A program made the translations under genes and the position numbers. 64,000 bases of DNA from Drosophila pseudoobscura. Its lineage: Eukaryota > Arthropoda > Insecta > Diptera > Drosophilidae. Under the pieces are notes generated by a model. The model did no database searches. It was not told the origin of the DNA and was given only the letters and a program-made list of their open reading frames with translations. The DNA is taken from positions 14,527,501 to 14,591,500 of the forward strand of contig NC_046680.1 of NCBI RefSeq assembly GCF_009870125.1, given 5' to 3'. How positions within the stretch are numbered: the first letter of the stretch is position 1; each line of letters starts with the position of its first letter. This document shows positions 48,398 through 57,299 of the stretch, in pieces.

Positions 48398-48757
48398 CTA
48401 GCAAAAGTGCTGGCGTGTGGGCTTGACGCGGCCGTACTCTCCGTTCTCAGTGGGTGAGGCCTTGCAATTGAGAGCATCTGAGTCGAGCTTCTCCTGGCGC
48501 TCCAACAGAATCCGCTCCGCATCCTGCTTGGTCACCGTGTGCTTCTGGTGCAGGCGATGGCGACGGGCGTAGCGCAGAAAGTGCTCGTCCCCATACACCT
48601 GACGGCTCTCCAAGTAGATCTGGGGGACCCGACCGTAGAGGAAGGCCTGCATTTGCGGATACCACGATAACTGCTCCTTCCACTGTTCATCGATGGCCTT
48701 TATGTGAGTGTTTAAGTAGCGCTGGTAGCGCTCCTTTGCGACCAGATCTGCTGGCAT
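48398..48757 (-). CDS. Uncharacterised 119-residue protein
   Basis: A single open exon runs from ATG at 48,757 to a stop at 48,398 and encodes a charged, mainly helical-looking protein that starts MPADLVAKERYQRY. It has no signal peptide or membrane segment. Aromatic and basic residues are dense in the middle (YPQMQAFLYGRVPQIYLE; RYARRHRLHQKH), and a Lys/Glu-rich helix (KQDAERILLERQEKL) follows. Codon use is G/C-ending, unlike the surrounding DNA, which supports coding. The frame continues upstream of this ATG, including another ATG at 48,919, but that part looks less protein-like, so I chose the internal start. I do not recognise the family; a cytoskeletal, ciliary or testis protein is possible but is a guess. 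An upstream non-coding exon cannot be excluded. Confidence 0.65.
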   Translation of the reverse strand: MPADLVAKERYQRYLNTHIKAIDEQWKEQLSWYPQMQAFLYGRVPQIYLESRQVYGDEHFLRYARRHRLHQKHTVTKQDAERILLERQEKLDSDALNCKASPTENGEYGRVKPTRQHFC

Positions 48758-49299
48758 GATCGGACAATGTCGTTTGAGTTGTAGTTGTAGTTGTAGAACA
48801 GGCCTTAGCAGTTCCAGTACGAGTGTCAGTATCTGGGAATATGGCAACTTTGGATGAGCCCTCGTCCAGGGCACATGTGATTGGCAGCTGAGGCGAGCGT
48901 TCCGTTTCCCTAATCGCATTAGCAGAGCTGGCCAGAAACCACTTGACAAGCGACAGGTGCCTTCGGTCCAGGTCCAGTCGCTCCTAAGCTGCCACCGACA
49001 GCTGTGCGAAGAAAACTCCCTCTTTTTCTGTCAGAACTCTTCATATAGAGAAAAGGCGAACGGACAGAAAATAAAGCTATATCGACTCGGCTATTGATTC
49101 TGATCCAGAATATATGTATATACTTTATGGGACACACATCAACATCCACCTCAAAACCAATACAATGTATCCCTAAACTCCTCGAGTTTTAGGTTTAAAA
49201 ACAAAGATCCCTTTGAAAATCAAGATGCTTTGTGGAGACACAACTTTAAAGACTATTTCAATTTTAACCACATTCCGCTTTCAGAACCGATCCGTTTAT

Positions 49300-49982
49300 T
49301 TAGCTTTTGGTAAAGTAGATCATTACATCGGCCCGCGGAATGCCATCGACAAACCAGGTGGTATTGAGATAGTATCGGCCATCCGGCACAACTGTCTGGA
49401 TGATATTGTTTATATGCTGAACGGGAAGCTTATCCAAGATAATATCATGCTAGAAACGGGGGAGACCATAAGACAATTTTTGCTTGAGAATTTAAGAATT
49501 GCACTCACGTGATAGGGGCAGGTGTGGTTGATATTCGAGAAGTCGGCGAATGTTTGGAAAAGCCAGTTGACAATGACGTTGCTGCGATCGCGTAGGAACT
49601 TACAGGCATCGAAGCGGACATCGAAGTTGTACAGGATTCTCTTATTCTCGCGCATCCTCACCTGGGCATTGGTCTGCAAAGATCGAAAGTTACGTGCCTG
49701 GCTTGTATGAAAAATCCCCCTTACCACCGTGTTAGTAATCGGCAGCTTGTGAAGTTTGGTTTTCAGCGACAAGTACTTATATGTTCGATTCACAGATCTC
49801 AGATAGCAGTAATCAAAGTCCAAAAATAACCTATCCCGCACCAAGCAGCGAACATTGTTGAACTCAAAGTTTCCGCAGATCTGCTCGTATACAACTCCTC
49901 AGTTCTCATTCTAATATATATTTCGATTCCTTACTGCGATCGGTCCTATGGCAATTAGTATAAAGAACCGCAGGGTATTCAT
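49300..49982 (-). CDS. Secreted DUF1091-family protein (four exons)
   Basis: Exons 49982-49935, 49880-49725, 49673-49509 and 49449-49300 join in phase 0 at GT/AG sites and give 172 residues. Exon 1 is a hydrophobic signal peptide (MNTLRFFILIAIGPIA). The mature part carries the hallmarks of the Drosophila DUF1091 family: a FEFNNVRC start, a YCYLRSVNRTYKYLSLK segment, a central FDACKFL Cys motif, an NHTCPY motif and a PDGRYYL-type C-terminal strand. Six cysteines and sites NRT, NHT and NTT fit an extracellular glycoprotein. The family is related to MD-2-like lipid-recognition proteins and includes chemosensory and reproductive members; the ligand is unknown. The introns are 50-60 bases. The gene is divergent from the plus-strand gene at 50,442, with 460 bases between starts. 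Family assignment is from memory of the motif pattern. Confidence 0.85.
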
Positions 49983-50441
49983 TCTGGAACAACACTGAGC
50001 ATGAAACTCGAATAAAACAAATATTGTACTATACTCCGATTATACTATAATTATAATTAATCGCTCCATTGACCCTCCTAATCAGCCTACCCAAATATCG
50101 ATTTCCGAAAAGTGGAAGCCCATTAGCTCTGGTTTTTTTGGCTTTATAATAACAATAGCTTCGATCAGTGCAAGACAGTTGATCCACCTAGTCAGAACAA
50201 TTAATACAAACCGGATAGTACAAAAAATTGGCCACGTTGGAAACAGTTATTATAAGCTAGTCAGTTTCCTATAAGATTATTGTTTTAACAAAAAAGGATA
50301 GTCCCCGCCTTTGTGAAAAACTGCAAGTTCCTGTTTGTTTGAATTTGAAATTCACGTTTAATTTGATTTTTGTTTCATTCTACATTATGACATCGACACG
50401 ACTCACAGTTCTATTACATAACAACATATTTTAGAACAAAT

Positions 50442-51377
50442 ATGTTTAAATACATAAATTCTCTGTTCCTGTTGGCCTTGGCCTTCATCGCCTGGACTGT
50501 TTGCTGTTATTTTCATGAAATCGAGGAACAGCTGGGTACCCAGGGATTCGATGTGGAGCTGTACTCAGGTGAGAAGGAGCGCATCACGAGTATCCTTCCG
50601 TTTATCTATATATATTACATTACAGAACACCCTGCCTTGAAATATAGTCAATTGCCTTGCAAAAACATCCCGAAAGCTGTTCCACAAACTTTTCCTACCG
50701 TTGAATTAATATTCAGCTCTTTCATTGTCTTATGCCTGACATATACCTGGGTCAAGCTTTCGACGTTCTTGGTCGAGCGGACAGGTCAGTTTTGGCAGGC
50801 CATGAAGCCGGAGGAGGAGGACAGGCAGGTGAAAGAGCAACTGATGGAGCGACTTAACAGCTTGAAGGCCGAATTTCAGATGATGAGTGAACTGCTTAAG
50901 CAGCACCAGCCCAGTGTTGATTTGGAGCTACAGACCATGAGCACCCTGGAGCTTCAGTCCCACAGTGGCTGTAGCTCTTTAGAGCTACAGAAATGTGACA
51001 GTGGCTGCTCGGAGGTCCACCAACTGCCCAGTAGCAGTTCATGCAGTAATCACTGCAGCAATGACGTCCCCATCAACGAACTGTGCAATCAAAAGAATGA
51101 CGTCTGCTCGATACGTGGTACCCCCAGATTGCCGGACGTACCTACGGTGGACCAGGACACGGAGTCTAATTACATCTGTACCAGCCAGATCCCCATCGGT
51201 CCAAACATGTTCAATACGAAGCCCCTCAACTTGGAGCTAATACGCCAGTCAAGGCTGTTCGCGAGGAAACCGAGTGTATTCCTCCAGGTGTCGGATAATT
51301 TCATTGCCGGACCCAGGGACAGGCCCCGGATAGGGGGCAGCAGTTGCACAATTGCCCTTCCACCGCCAAACATGTGA
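50442..51377 (+). CDS. Uncharacterised two-membrane-segment protein with coiled coil and Cys-rich tail
   Basis: Exons 50442-50568 and 50626-51377 flank a 57-base intron (GTGAG to TTACAG). Splicing gives 292 residues; retention keeps the frame and would give 311. Residues about 5-24 form a hydrophobic segment (signal anchor or signal peptide), and a second hydrophobic stretch lies near residues 68-92 (VELIFSSFIVLCLTYTWVKL). A charged coiled-coil-like helix follows (KEQLMERLNSLKAEFQMMSELLKQH). Next come repeated LELQ and SGCS words, a Ser/Cys-rich region and a basic Arg/Pro-rich end. The layout suggests a small membrane protein with a long cytoplasmic tail; the function is unknown. I do not recognise a family. 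AATAAA lies at 51,416-51,421, 39 bases after the stop. Confidence 0.75.
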   Translation: MFKYINSLFLLALAFIAWTVCCYFHEIEEQLGTQGFDVELYSGEKERITSILPFIYIYYITEHPALKYSQLPCKNIPKAVPQTFPTVELIFSSFIVLCLTYTWVKLSTFLVERTGQFWQAMKPEEEDRQVKEQLMERLNSLKAEFQMMSELLKQHQPSVDLELQTMSTLELQSHSGCSSLELQKCDSGCSEVHQLPSSSSCSNHCSNDVPINELCNQKNDVCSIRGTPRLPDVPTVDQDTESNYICTSQIPIGPNMFNTKPLNLELIRQSRLFARKPSVFLQVSDNFIAGPRDRPRIGGSSCTIALPPPNM

Positions 51378-51415
51378 GAATGTGAGAGCATTTGATAAAC
51401 CGAACTAAATTTAAA

Positions 51416-51421
51416 AATAAA
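51416..51421 (+). terminator. Polyadenylation signal of the 50,442 gene
   Basis: AATAAA stands 39 bases after the TGA stop, in an A-rich context and followed by T-rich sequence. It is the first such signal downstream of the gene. Confidence 0.6.
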
Positions 51422-51530
51422 AGGAAAGGTTGGACTTATTTAAAGGTGACGCCTTAAATGTAGCGGTTTTTTCCCTACCTCATATCTTCCATTCACGCGT
51501 TCACAAACGATTTCGGTTAGGTCAAATAAA

Positions 51531-51662
51531 ATGGCAGCAATAAATCAAGATCCATTGAACTGCAATAATTACTTAAAAGCTCCCGCATTTTTGTGTTATG
51601 TATCAATAGAAAATTGGAAGTACCAACTGAATTTCGCGAATTCGTCGTTTTTCGCCGTTTGA
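51531..51662 (+). CDS. Possible 43-residue small open reading frame
   Basis: A short frame opens with an AAAATGG start context and encodes 43 residues beginning MAAINQDPLNCNNYLKAP, ending at TGA. Promoter-like DRE sequences lie just downstream rather than upstream, and no family is recognised. It may be chance, the 5' end of a decayed gene, or a small peptide gene. Confidence 0.2.
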   Translation: MAAINQDPLNCNNYLKAPAFLCYVSIENWKYQLNFANSSFFAV

Positions 51663-51782
51663 TTTTTGTTGATTTTGAAAATTGTCATCGATAGTGACTA
51701 AAGACTCAATGCGATGTATCGATACTACTATTTGTTGCTTTGCAGCCCTGGGACATTTTTTTGGTATATTTTAAAATAATCG

Positions 51783-51872
51783 ATAATCAATAACAGCATC
51801 GATAACAATTTTATAATCAATAAAAGAATCGATTTCAATTTTATAATCAATAACACTGCCATTTCAATTGAA
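51783..51872. repeat. Three tandem copies of a 30 bp unit
   Basis: The word ATAATCAATA recurs at 51,783, 51,813 and 51,843, exactly 30 bases apart, each followed by a related stretch. The first two units contain ATCGAT, and AATCGATA also lies just before the array, so the array multiplies DRE-like and homeodomain-like words. Confidence 0.75.
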
Positions 51873-52197
51873 TTTGTGGGGCAGATTTTCAAACATATCA
51901 ACTTAGAAGATTCTTCAATTTTAAATCTAATGAAATCTAAAAACATCGATGATTCACATTCAAGCAATTTCTATTTGGCGCTCAAGTTTGGTGGGACTTT
52001 TTTGGGATTTTCTCTGGGATTTTCCTCGCCACAAACTCCTTTTTCCCCTCAACAATGTCCTTACGGCGCATTCCATACTCACTTACGTTTTCTTACGTTT
52101 TATGTTGCTGGCAACATTAATTTGTATGGGCCAGACTCATGTGCCGTGAAATTGATCAGCACTGTTCCACAACATTGCGCGGATTGAGCAACATTTT

Positions 52198-52250
52198 GAA
52201 TACCCTGGGAAATGGATGTTATAGAACTGAGAAAATGTTTGTCATCTAAT
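52198..52250. repeat. Dispersed sequence, copy A
   Basis: TACCCTGGGAAATGGAT, then TTATAGA, TGAG and ATGTTTGTCATC, occur here in the same order and spacing as near the right end of the window (63,954-64,000). This marks a shared dispersed repeat about 50 bases or longer. Confidence 0.6.
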
Positions 52251-52544
52251 ACACCAATAAAGGCAAAAACTAGTCAGTTTTTGTTTTAAAGGTATTTCAA
52301 CGATATTTTGAAGGTTTTGGTCTTCTTACAGAAACCAAGAATGGGTATCGGGATCGAGATATATTTAGAAGACCCTAATTTTTATGTGTTTATTAATTAC
52401 GTTTTAATACAGCTTGGAAAAACAGTTTCTTCATATATATCAACGAAATAGGGTATACCTGTGCCCAAACTCCGGTTGACGTGACATTTCACACTCACTT
52501 ACGTTGCCTTACTTACTTACTTACTTACTTACCACTTACTGTTT

Positions 52545-52940
52545 TTTTGTTGACCGTTTTTTGCTTAAACCTTGCTTTCTACACTATACAATAAAAGAGA
52601 ATACTTAAAAGTAGTCAATCAGGTAGAAAATGTATTCATCAATGGCCTTAAATTATGTGGGCAGAACTAAGGGTTTAAGTTGGCCGGCATTATTCGACGG
52701 AATAAAGAAATTGAACAATATGAACGACTATCCTCTTTCGTTTGTTCTGTTTGACCCTTTTCGCTAAAACCTCTTTTTAGACAAGATCCAATAAAAGCAT
52801 GTATTAAGAATAAACCAGTTAAGTAGAAAATAGGTTCATAAATCGTATAAAATTATGTGGGCATGGCCAAATGTTCTATATAGATGTTAATATTCCACGG
52901 AATATCAAAAACGAGGAATATGAATAATTATCGGTATATT
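52545..52940. repeat. Diverged 200 bp tandem duplication
   Basis: Two adjacent copies align with an offset of exactly 200 bases. CAATAAAAG occurs at 52,589 and 52,789, and AATTATGTGGGCA at 52,651 and 52,851. GTAGAAAAT, a GCTAAAACC-like word and ATTATTCGACGGAAT-like words also match between the copies. Many substitutions separate them, so the duplication is not recent. Confidence 0.75.
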
Positions 52941-53050
52941 TTGAAAATGAGACGGTATATTTCGGTATTTACTTGAGTTGGTAATAACAACAATAAGGTA
53001 TATTTATGGTATATTTTGATATTTTTGACGAAGTTTCGGTATATTTCTGA
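52929..53050 (+). promoter_or_regulatory. Orc4: Orc4 core-promoter region with repeated GGTATATTT motifs
   Basis: Five GGTATATTT words (near 52,933, 52,954, 52,997, 53,008 and 53,037) and one shorter CGGTATTT variant stand within 120 bases before the Orc4 ATG. TTCGGTATATTTC fits the Drosophila core-promoter element KTYRGTATWTTT (motif 6 of Ohler's set), typical of TATA-less housekeeping promoters. No TATA box is placed sensibly for Orc4. The transcription start probably lies between here and 53,090. Confidence 0.5.
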
Positions 53051-53094
53051 TTGTTGTTTTTAGCGTCGCGTTCAAAATAAAAATAAATAAAATA

Positions 53095-54522
53095 ATGCCG
53101 GAGGATGCCCAGGAATTGAGAAAAGCTAGGCGCTTCCTCAAAGAGCGCCTTCAGCGGGACTACACCACTCTGCGAGGCTACAAAGAGGAGCGCTCCAATG
53201 TTCGCCAATTGCTGCAGCGTACCGCGGAAATGGGCGAATCTAACTCCTTGCTGTTGATTGGGCCGCGCGGCGCTGGAAAAACGACGGTATGATAAAATGA
53301 ACTTTGATATATTTGTATCTGAAGCTAACCAAAGTCCTTGCAGCTCATAAATGCAGTGCTGACAGATCTACTAGTCAACAGATCGTTCGTGGACAACACG
53401 CTGATAGTGCATCTCGACGGGAATCTGCATACAGACGACCGCATTGCCCTGAAGTCAATTACGGTACAGATGCGGCTGGAGAATGCAGCCGACGGCAAGG
53501 TCTTCGGCTCGTTCGCCGAGAATTTGGCTTTCCTTTTGCAGTGCCTCAAGGCGGGAGACAAGAAATCCAAGAGCGTTGTCTTTATTCTGGAGGAATTTGA
53601 TCTGTTCTGTACACATCACAACCAAACGCTGCTGTACAACCTCTTTGATGTCTCGCAGTCGGCCCAGGCACCGATCTGTGTGCTGGGAGTGACCTGCCGC
53701 CTGGATGTGATCGAGCTGCTGGAGAAGCGCGTCAAGTCGCGGTTCTCGCACAGACAAGTGTTTCTGTTCCCCAGTGCCGACCAGTTTGAGGCGTACACAA
53801 AGCTCTGCCAAGAGCTCCTTTTGATACCCAGCAACAGTGAGCTAAAGGCGAGTGCCGACCGCATCGACAGCCTGCATCTGCTCAAATCGGAAGCTCTCAA
53901 CTTTAATCGCAACCACTTCGATGGCGTGGAGTATGAGTTCGACAACAAATTCGTTGAAAATTGGAACAAGCACCATGCCAAAATGCTCAAATCCTCCCAA
54001 GCCCAAAAAACATTTCAGATGCTCTACGATTTCGACATCAGCGAAGCATTCCTGAAGAATTTCATATTTCGTCTGGTAGCGCAACTAAAGCCAGATGCTC
54101 CCCACATCACTGTCGACCAGCTCACGGCCCTGTCTGCCCAATACGAGGGGGATGACAAGATCGACATGCTCTGCGGCCTCTCTGTGCTGGAGCTGTGCCT
54201 CATCATAGCCATCAAGCATCATTCGGAGATCTACGATCGAGATCCTTTCAACTTTGAGATCGTATTCGCGCGCTTTTCCAAGTTTGCCAAGATCTCAACC
54301 ACAATGCAGAGCGTAGAGCGTTCGATTGTCCTGAAGGCGTTCGAACATTTGCGAATCGGGGAGCTGATCATGCCGCTCTCAAACAGCGGCGTGGGTAAGG
54401 TGCAGAAGGAGTTTGAAATGCACAAAATGGCCTTGACTTACGGCCAGATTCAGCAGGCGGTTCAGCGGTACCAGGCCTTGCCCACGGAGGTGGCTCAATG
54501 GGCGCAAAGCTCGCTCATCTAG
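53095..54522 (+). CDS. Orc4: Origin recognition complex subunit 4
   Basis: Exons 53095-53286 and 53344-54522 flank a 57-base phase 0 intron and encode 456 residues, close to the usual fly length. Orc4 is an AAA+ subunit of the six-subunit complex that binds replication origins in the nucleus and helps load the MCM helicase. Walker A (GPRGAGKT, residues 56-63) is split from the next codons by the intron. Walker B is VVFILEEFD near residues 142-150. A Cys-containing sensor region (CVLGVTCRLDVIELLEKRVKSRF) with the conserved arginines follows, and the C-terminal part fits the winged-helix domain. The start is the first ATG after the promoter motifs and gives the expected N-terminal helix. The ATPase motifs look intact. 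AATAAA stands at 54,589-54,594. Eth begins about 230 bases downstream on the same strand, an unusually tight spacing. Confidence 0.95.
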
Positions 54523-54588
54523 TAAGGGATCTTTCTTGATCCCTCCAATTCCTTAATCTTTTATCTTATTTATTTTTGTAATATTTAT

Positions 54589-54594
54589 AATAAA
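54589..54594 (+). terminator. Orc4: Orc4 polyadenylation signal
   Basis: AATAAA lies 67 bases after the Orc4 stop within an AT-rich stretch and precedes a TG-rich sequence (CTTGTGCTTGTTCTTG) typical of a downstream element. Confidence 0.7.
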
Positions 54595-54659
54595 TTAGGT
54601 TTTTATATTCAACTTGTGCTTGTTCTTGTTCTGTATATAACGAATTTCTATATATGTAT

Positions 54660-54822
54660 GTATTCAGGTCAGGCTGAGCTCTTATCTGGTCCGAGTCGAA
54701 GCGGATCGATAATGTTAATTCCTGGAGCCACCCGCATGTGGTTTATTCAAACCCATCCGAAATATCTCGAAATGTGGGTGACTTTCCAATATAAAAGACG
54801 TTGCGGTGGTCACAGCAGTCAC
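54660..54822 (+). promoter_or_regulatory. Eth: Eth promoter with TATA box
   Basis: TATAAAA (54,790-54,796) is followed about 25-30 bases later by an initiator-like CAGCAGTCA, placing transcription start near 54,818-54,822 and leaving a leader of about 25 bases. An AGGTCA nuclear-receptor half-site (54,666-54,671) lies upstream, of interest because Eth in flies is ecdysone-induced. I do not see a clean two-half-site element, so the hormone link is inference. Confidence 0.6.
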
Positions 54823-54844
54823 GCTAACTTGGATTATCATCAGC

Positions 54845-55531
54845 ATGAGATCCTTAACTGTCCTAGGAGTTATCCTCCTGCTGGTGCTCGTGGCCACCAG
54901 CCAGGCAGATGACAGCCCAGGATTCTTTCTGAAGATCACCAAGAATGTCCCCCGCCTGGGTAAGCGAAGCGAAAGCTTTGGAATGAAGAACCTTAAGACC
55001 ATTCCGCGCATAGGACGAAGCGAACAGCAGGTGAGTGACGACCCAATTAACCTTTTCCCAACATTGCTCTCAAAACTATCTATTATCCTTTAGACCGCTG
55101 TGACACCTCTGCTGAGTTGGCTCTGGGATGTGGACGTGTCGCAGCCCAGCAAGCGGCGCCTGGCCACAGGTGAGGCAGCTGGCCAGGAGCGAGAACTTAC
55201 CGTGGTTCAGCCGGTAAATGCCAATACCCTGATGGAGCTCCTCGACAACAACGCCATTCCCAGCGAGCACGTGAAGTTTGTGCATTGGAAGGACTTTGAT
55301 CGCGCCCTCCAATCGGACACAGATCTGTACGCCAAGGTCATTCAACTGGGCCGCCGCCCCGACCATCGTCTGAAGGAGGATCTGAACTTCAACAGCTACG
55401 TGCCCATCTTTGACGGCAACGGCGACCAGAACGCCCCCTTCATGATGTACAACAACAACAACGAGGACCGAGATCTGTATGGCGGAGGCAATCGCTACGA
55501 TCGCAACTTCTTAAAGTACAATCATTTGTGA
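54845..55531 (+). CDS. Eth: Ecdysis triggering hormone precursor
   Basis: Exons 54845-55030 and 55094-55531 join in phase 0 and encode a 207-residue secreted prohormone. Residues 1-21 are a signal peptide. ETH1 (residues 22-38, ending KITKNVPRL) is followed by the amidation and cleavage signal GKR. ETH2 (residues 42-56, ending KNLKTIPRI) is followed by GR. Both peptides carry the PRX-amide C terminus that activates the ETH receptor. They are made in Inka cells, where their release starts the ecdysis behaviours. The long C-terminal part is less obviously bioactive but keeps recognisable blocks (HWKDFDRAL, VIQLGRRPDH, GGGNRYDR). Compared with the D. melanogaster peptides as I remember them, ETH1 is one Ser shorter and ETH2 begins SESFGM. 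AATAAA is at 55,680-55,685. Confidence 0.95.
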
Positions 55532-55679
55532 CGAAGAAGTGACATATGATTCAACAGTGAGAGCTCTCTATAGGCATCTCTGGAACTTTAGGTGTCCGTC
55601 CGAGAAATCTTTCACTGCTTATACCATATGCGTGTGTGTTTGTGCATTGCTAATTTATTTTTATGTGCGCAAATCTTGA

Positions 55680-55685
55680 AATAAA
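55680..55685 (+). terminator. Eth: Eth polyadenylation signal
   Basis: AATAAA lies about 150 bases after the Eth stop, after AT-rich sequence containing TGTGTTTGTG words. Confidence 0.7.
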
Positions 55686-55689
55686 GTCG

Positions 55690-56690
55690 AGAATACCAAA
55701 GAACATTGCTCTGGAGAGCCTTTCTTTATCGGGTCCCGGAAGGCAGTCCAGTCCCCCAGTCTCTGACTGATTGCACTCCATTAACGGTACGGTTCTTCTT
55801 CTGTGGCACCATATAATCGCCCTGGGGATGTGTCAACAACCTAACGGATTTCTTCCTCCTCTCTTTTTCTTTTGAAACGACTCAATGGAACGATTTCTGC
55901 TTATCAAATTTATGTGACATTATATATATTAGGAAATTCCAGACGTCTTTAAATACAATCGCATTCCTACGGGGAGTTGGGGATCGTTTCGGGACTGGTC
56001 AACTGGCTCACCGCATTTTGCTTTATAATTCAATTAAATGAAGTTCACGCAAATTGAATTCGCAAACAGGATCGTGTCCGTCTGGCGCCGAAACATATTA
56101 GGATTTGATGTATTTATTTTGTTTAATTAGCGATCCGTTGTTAAATATTTGACATGCTATTGTTGCTGTTGACCAGAATTCACCAGCCCAGCCTGGCAAT
56201 TAAAAGTCCATAAACAATTGGAAATTACAATCCGGGCTCGAACTCTGTATATCGGGACAGACTCCATGACGACTTCACAAACTTGACTTTGAAATTTTTG
56301 CAATGCCCGGCATTGCTGTGTTTTGTTTTTGATTTTTCGATTTGTTTTTTTTTTTTAATTTTTATTTTTAGTGCAAGCGTAGAACAAACAAGTTTGCTAT
56401 GAGAGCGAGAGAGAAAGAAAGAGCGAGCGCGAGTGAGCAGCAGAAAGCTTACACAGCTGCATATATTCATGCAAGGTGAGGAACTTTCAAAAAGCCCTCT
56501 TCAAGATTCTCTTTAAATAGGCCGCACAAAACTGGAGTACCGGGGACCGAGGCTGCCTTACCTTTATTTGCATATACCTTTGACAAAGCCAACACAACGC
56601 ACACTCTTCAAGCGCAGCTTACTCTCCCGCTCCCACTCGCGTACACTCTCCTGCGCTGTGCTCCCCAGCATTGGCGCTCGCTCTCTCCCC
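55690..56690. other. Spacer between Eth and the next gene
   Basis: No gene is visible. The sequence is AT-rich in the middle with (GA)n-type words near 56,400-56,440 and CT/CA-rich sequence close to the downstream promoter. It may hold regulatory sites for the plus-strand gene that follows. Confidence 0.6.
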
Positions 56691-56699
56691 ACCCAAGCT

Positions 56700-56750
56700 T
56701 GGAGCATAAATACGTGTGCGCTTGCGGCTTCGATTGAAGAAGACTAACAG
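56700..56750 (+). promoter_or_regulatory. Probable TATA promoter of the 57,300 gene
   Basis: CATAAATA at about 56,704 is followed 28-35 bases later by a GAAGAAGACTAACAG stretch suitable for transcription start. That would leave a 5' leader of about 560 bases, A-rich and CA-rich as Drosophila leaders often are, before the ATG at 57,300. The start site is inferred. Confidence 0.4.
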
Positions 56751-57299
56751 ACATTGTCGTTGCCGGTTTTGTCATCAACGCTGTTGTGGTGTTTTAGTGG
56801 AATTTCGACGGATATACGGGTATACGTGATCGTGTTAAAGGCGCCTCCCACTCCACCGCACGCGCCACCCTAATACATATGTGAAACGAGCTTTTTGCGT
56901 TTCAAGCTGCGACGAACAAAAGAAGCAACAACAAAATCAATAGATAACACAAAATTAGCCACGCTTGTTGTTTCGGCCAATTCAATTAAGTGCGAACAAA
57001 AGAAAGTCCAAGCCCAGTCCGGGGACCAAGTGATAATCTATCAAATGGACCACAAAAGCGTTTCCTAATTAAACACGAAAACCCAATAAAAAAAAAAAAA
57101 TTAGCCCCGAAAAAGAAAGTCTACGCTGGACACAGGCATTACACAACAAGAGCGTGCAATTGACCCAGGCCACGGAGCATACGGTGCAGAGCACGGATCA
57201 AAGGCTGTCAGCGTCAACCTATTGCTTAGTGTGCAGTACGCAATACGCAACCTCCCTCCCTGCCCCCAGCAAAAACAACAGTTATTCCACAACACAACT

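Larger units (their letters stand above)
51378..53094. other. Repeat-rich spacer upstream of Orc4
   Basis: This AT-rich spacer holds a 43-codon ATG frame (51,531-51,662), a perfect DRE (TATCGATA, 51,717-51,724) and three copies of a 30 bp tandem unit (51,783-51,872). It also holds an (ACTT)n tract near 52,500-52,535, a diverged 200 bp tandem duplication (about 52,545-52,940) and a series of GGTATATTT motifs just before Orc4. A copy of a short dispersed sequence lies at about 52,200-52,250. No long conserved coding region was seen. Confidence 0.65.

Noticed and set aside
49213-49512. Plus-strand 99-codon ORF
   Set aside because: Antisense to the last exon of the DUF1091 gene, whose minus-strand splice sites and family motifs are convincing.
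51876-52187. 103-codon ORF in the Orc4 spacer
   Set aside because: No ATG start, no recognisable domain, and it lies among repeats.
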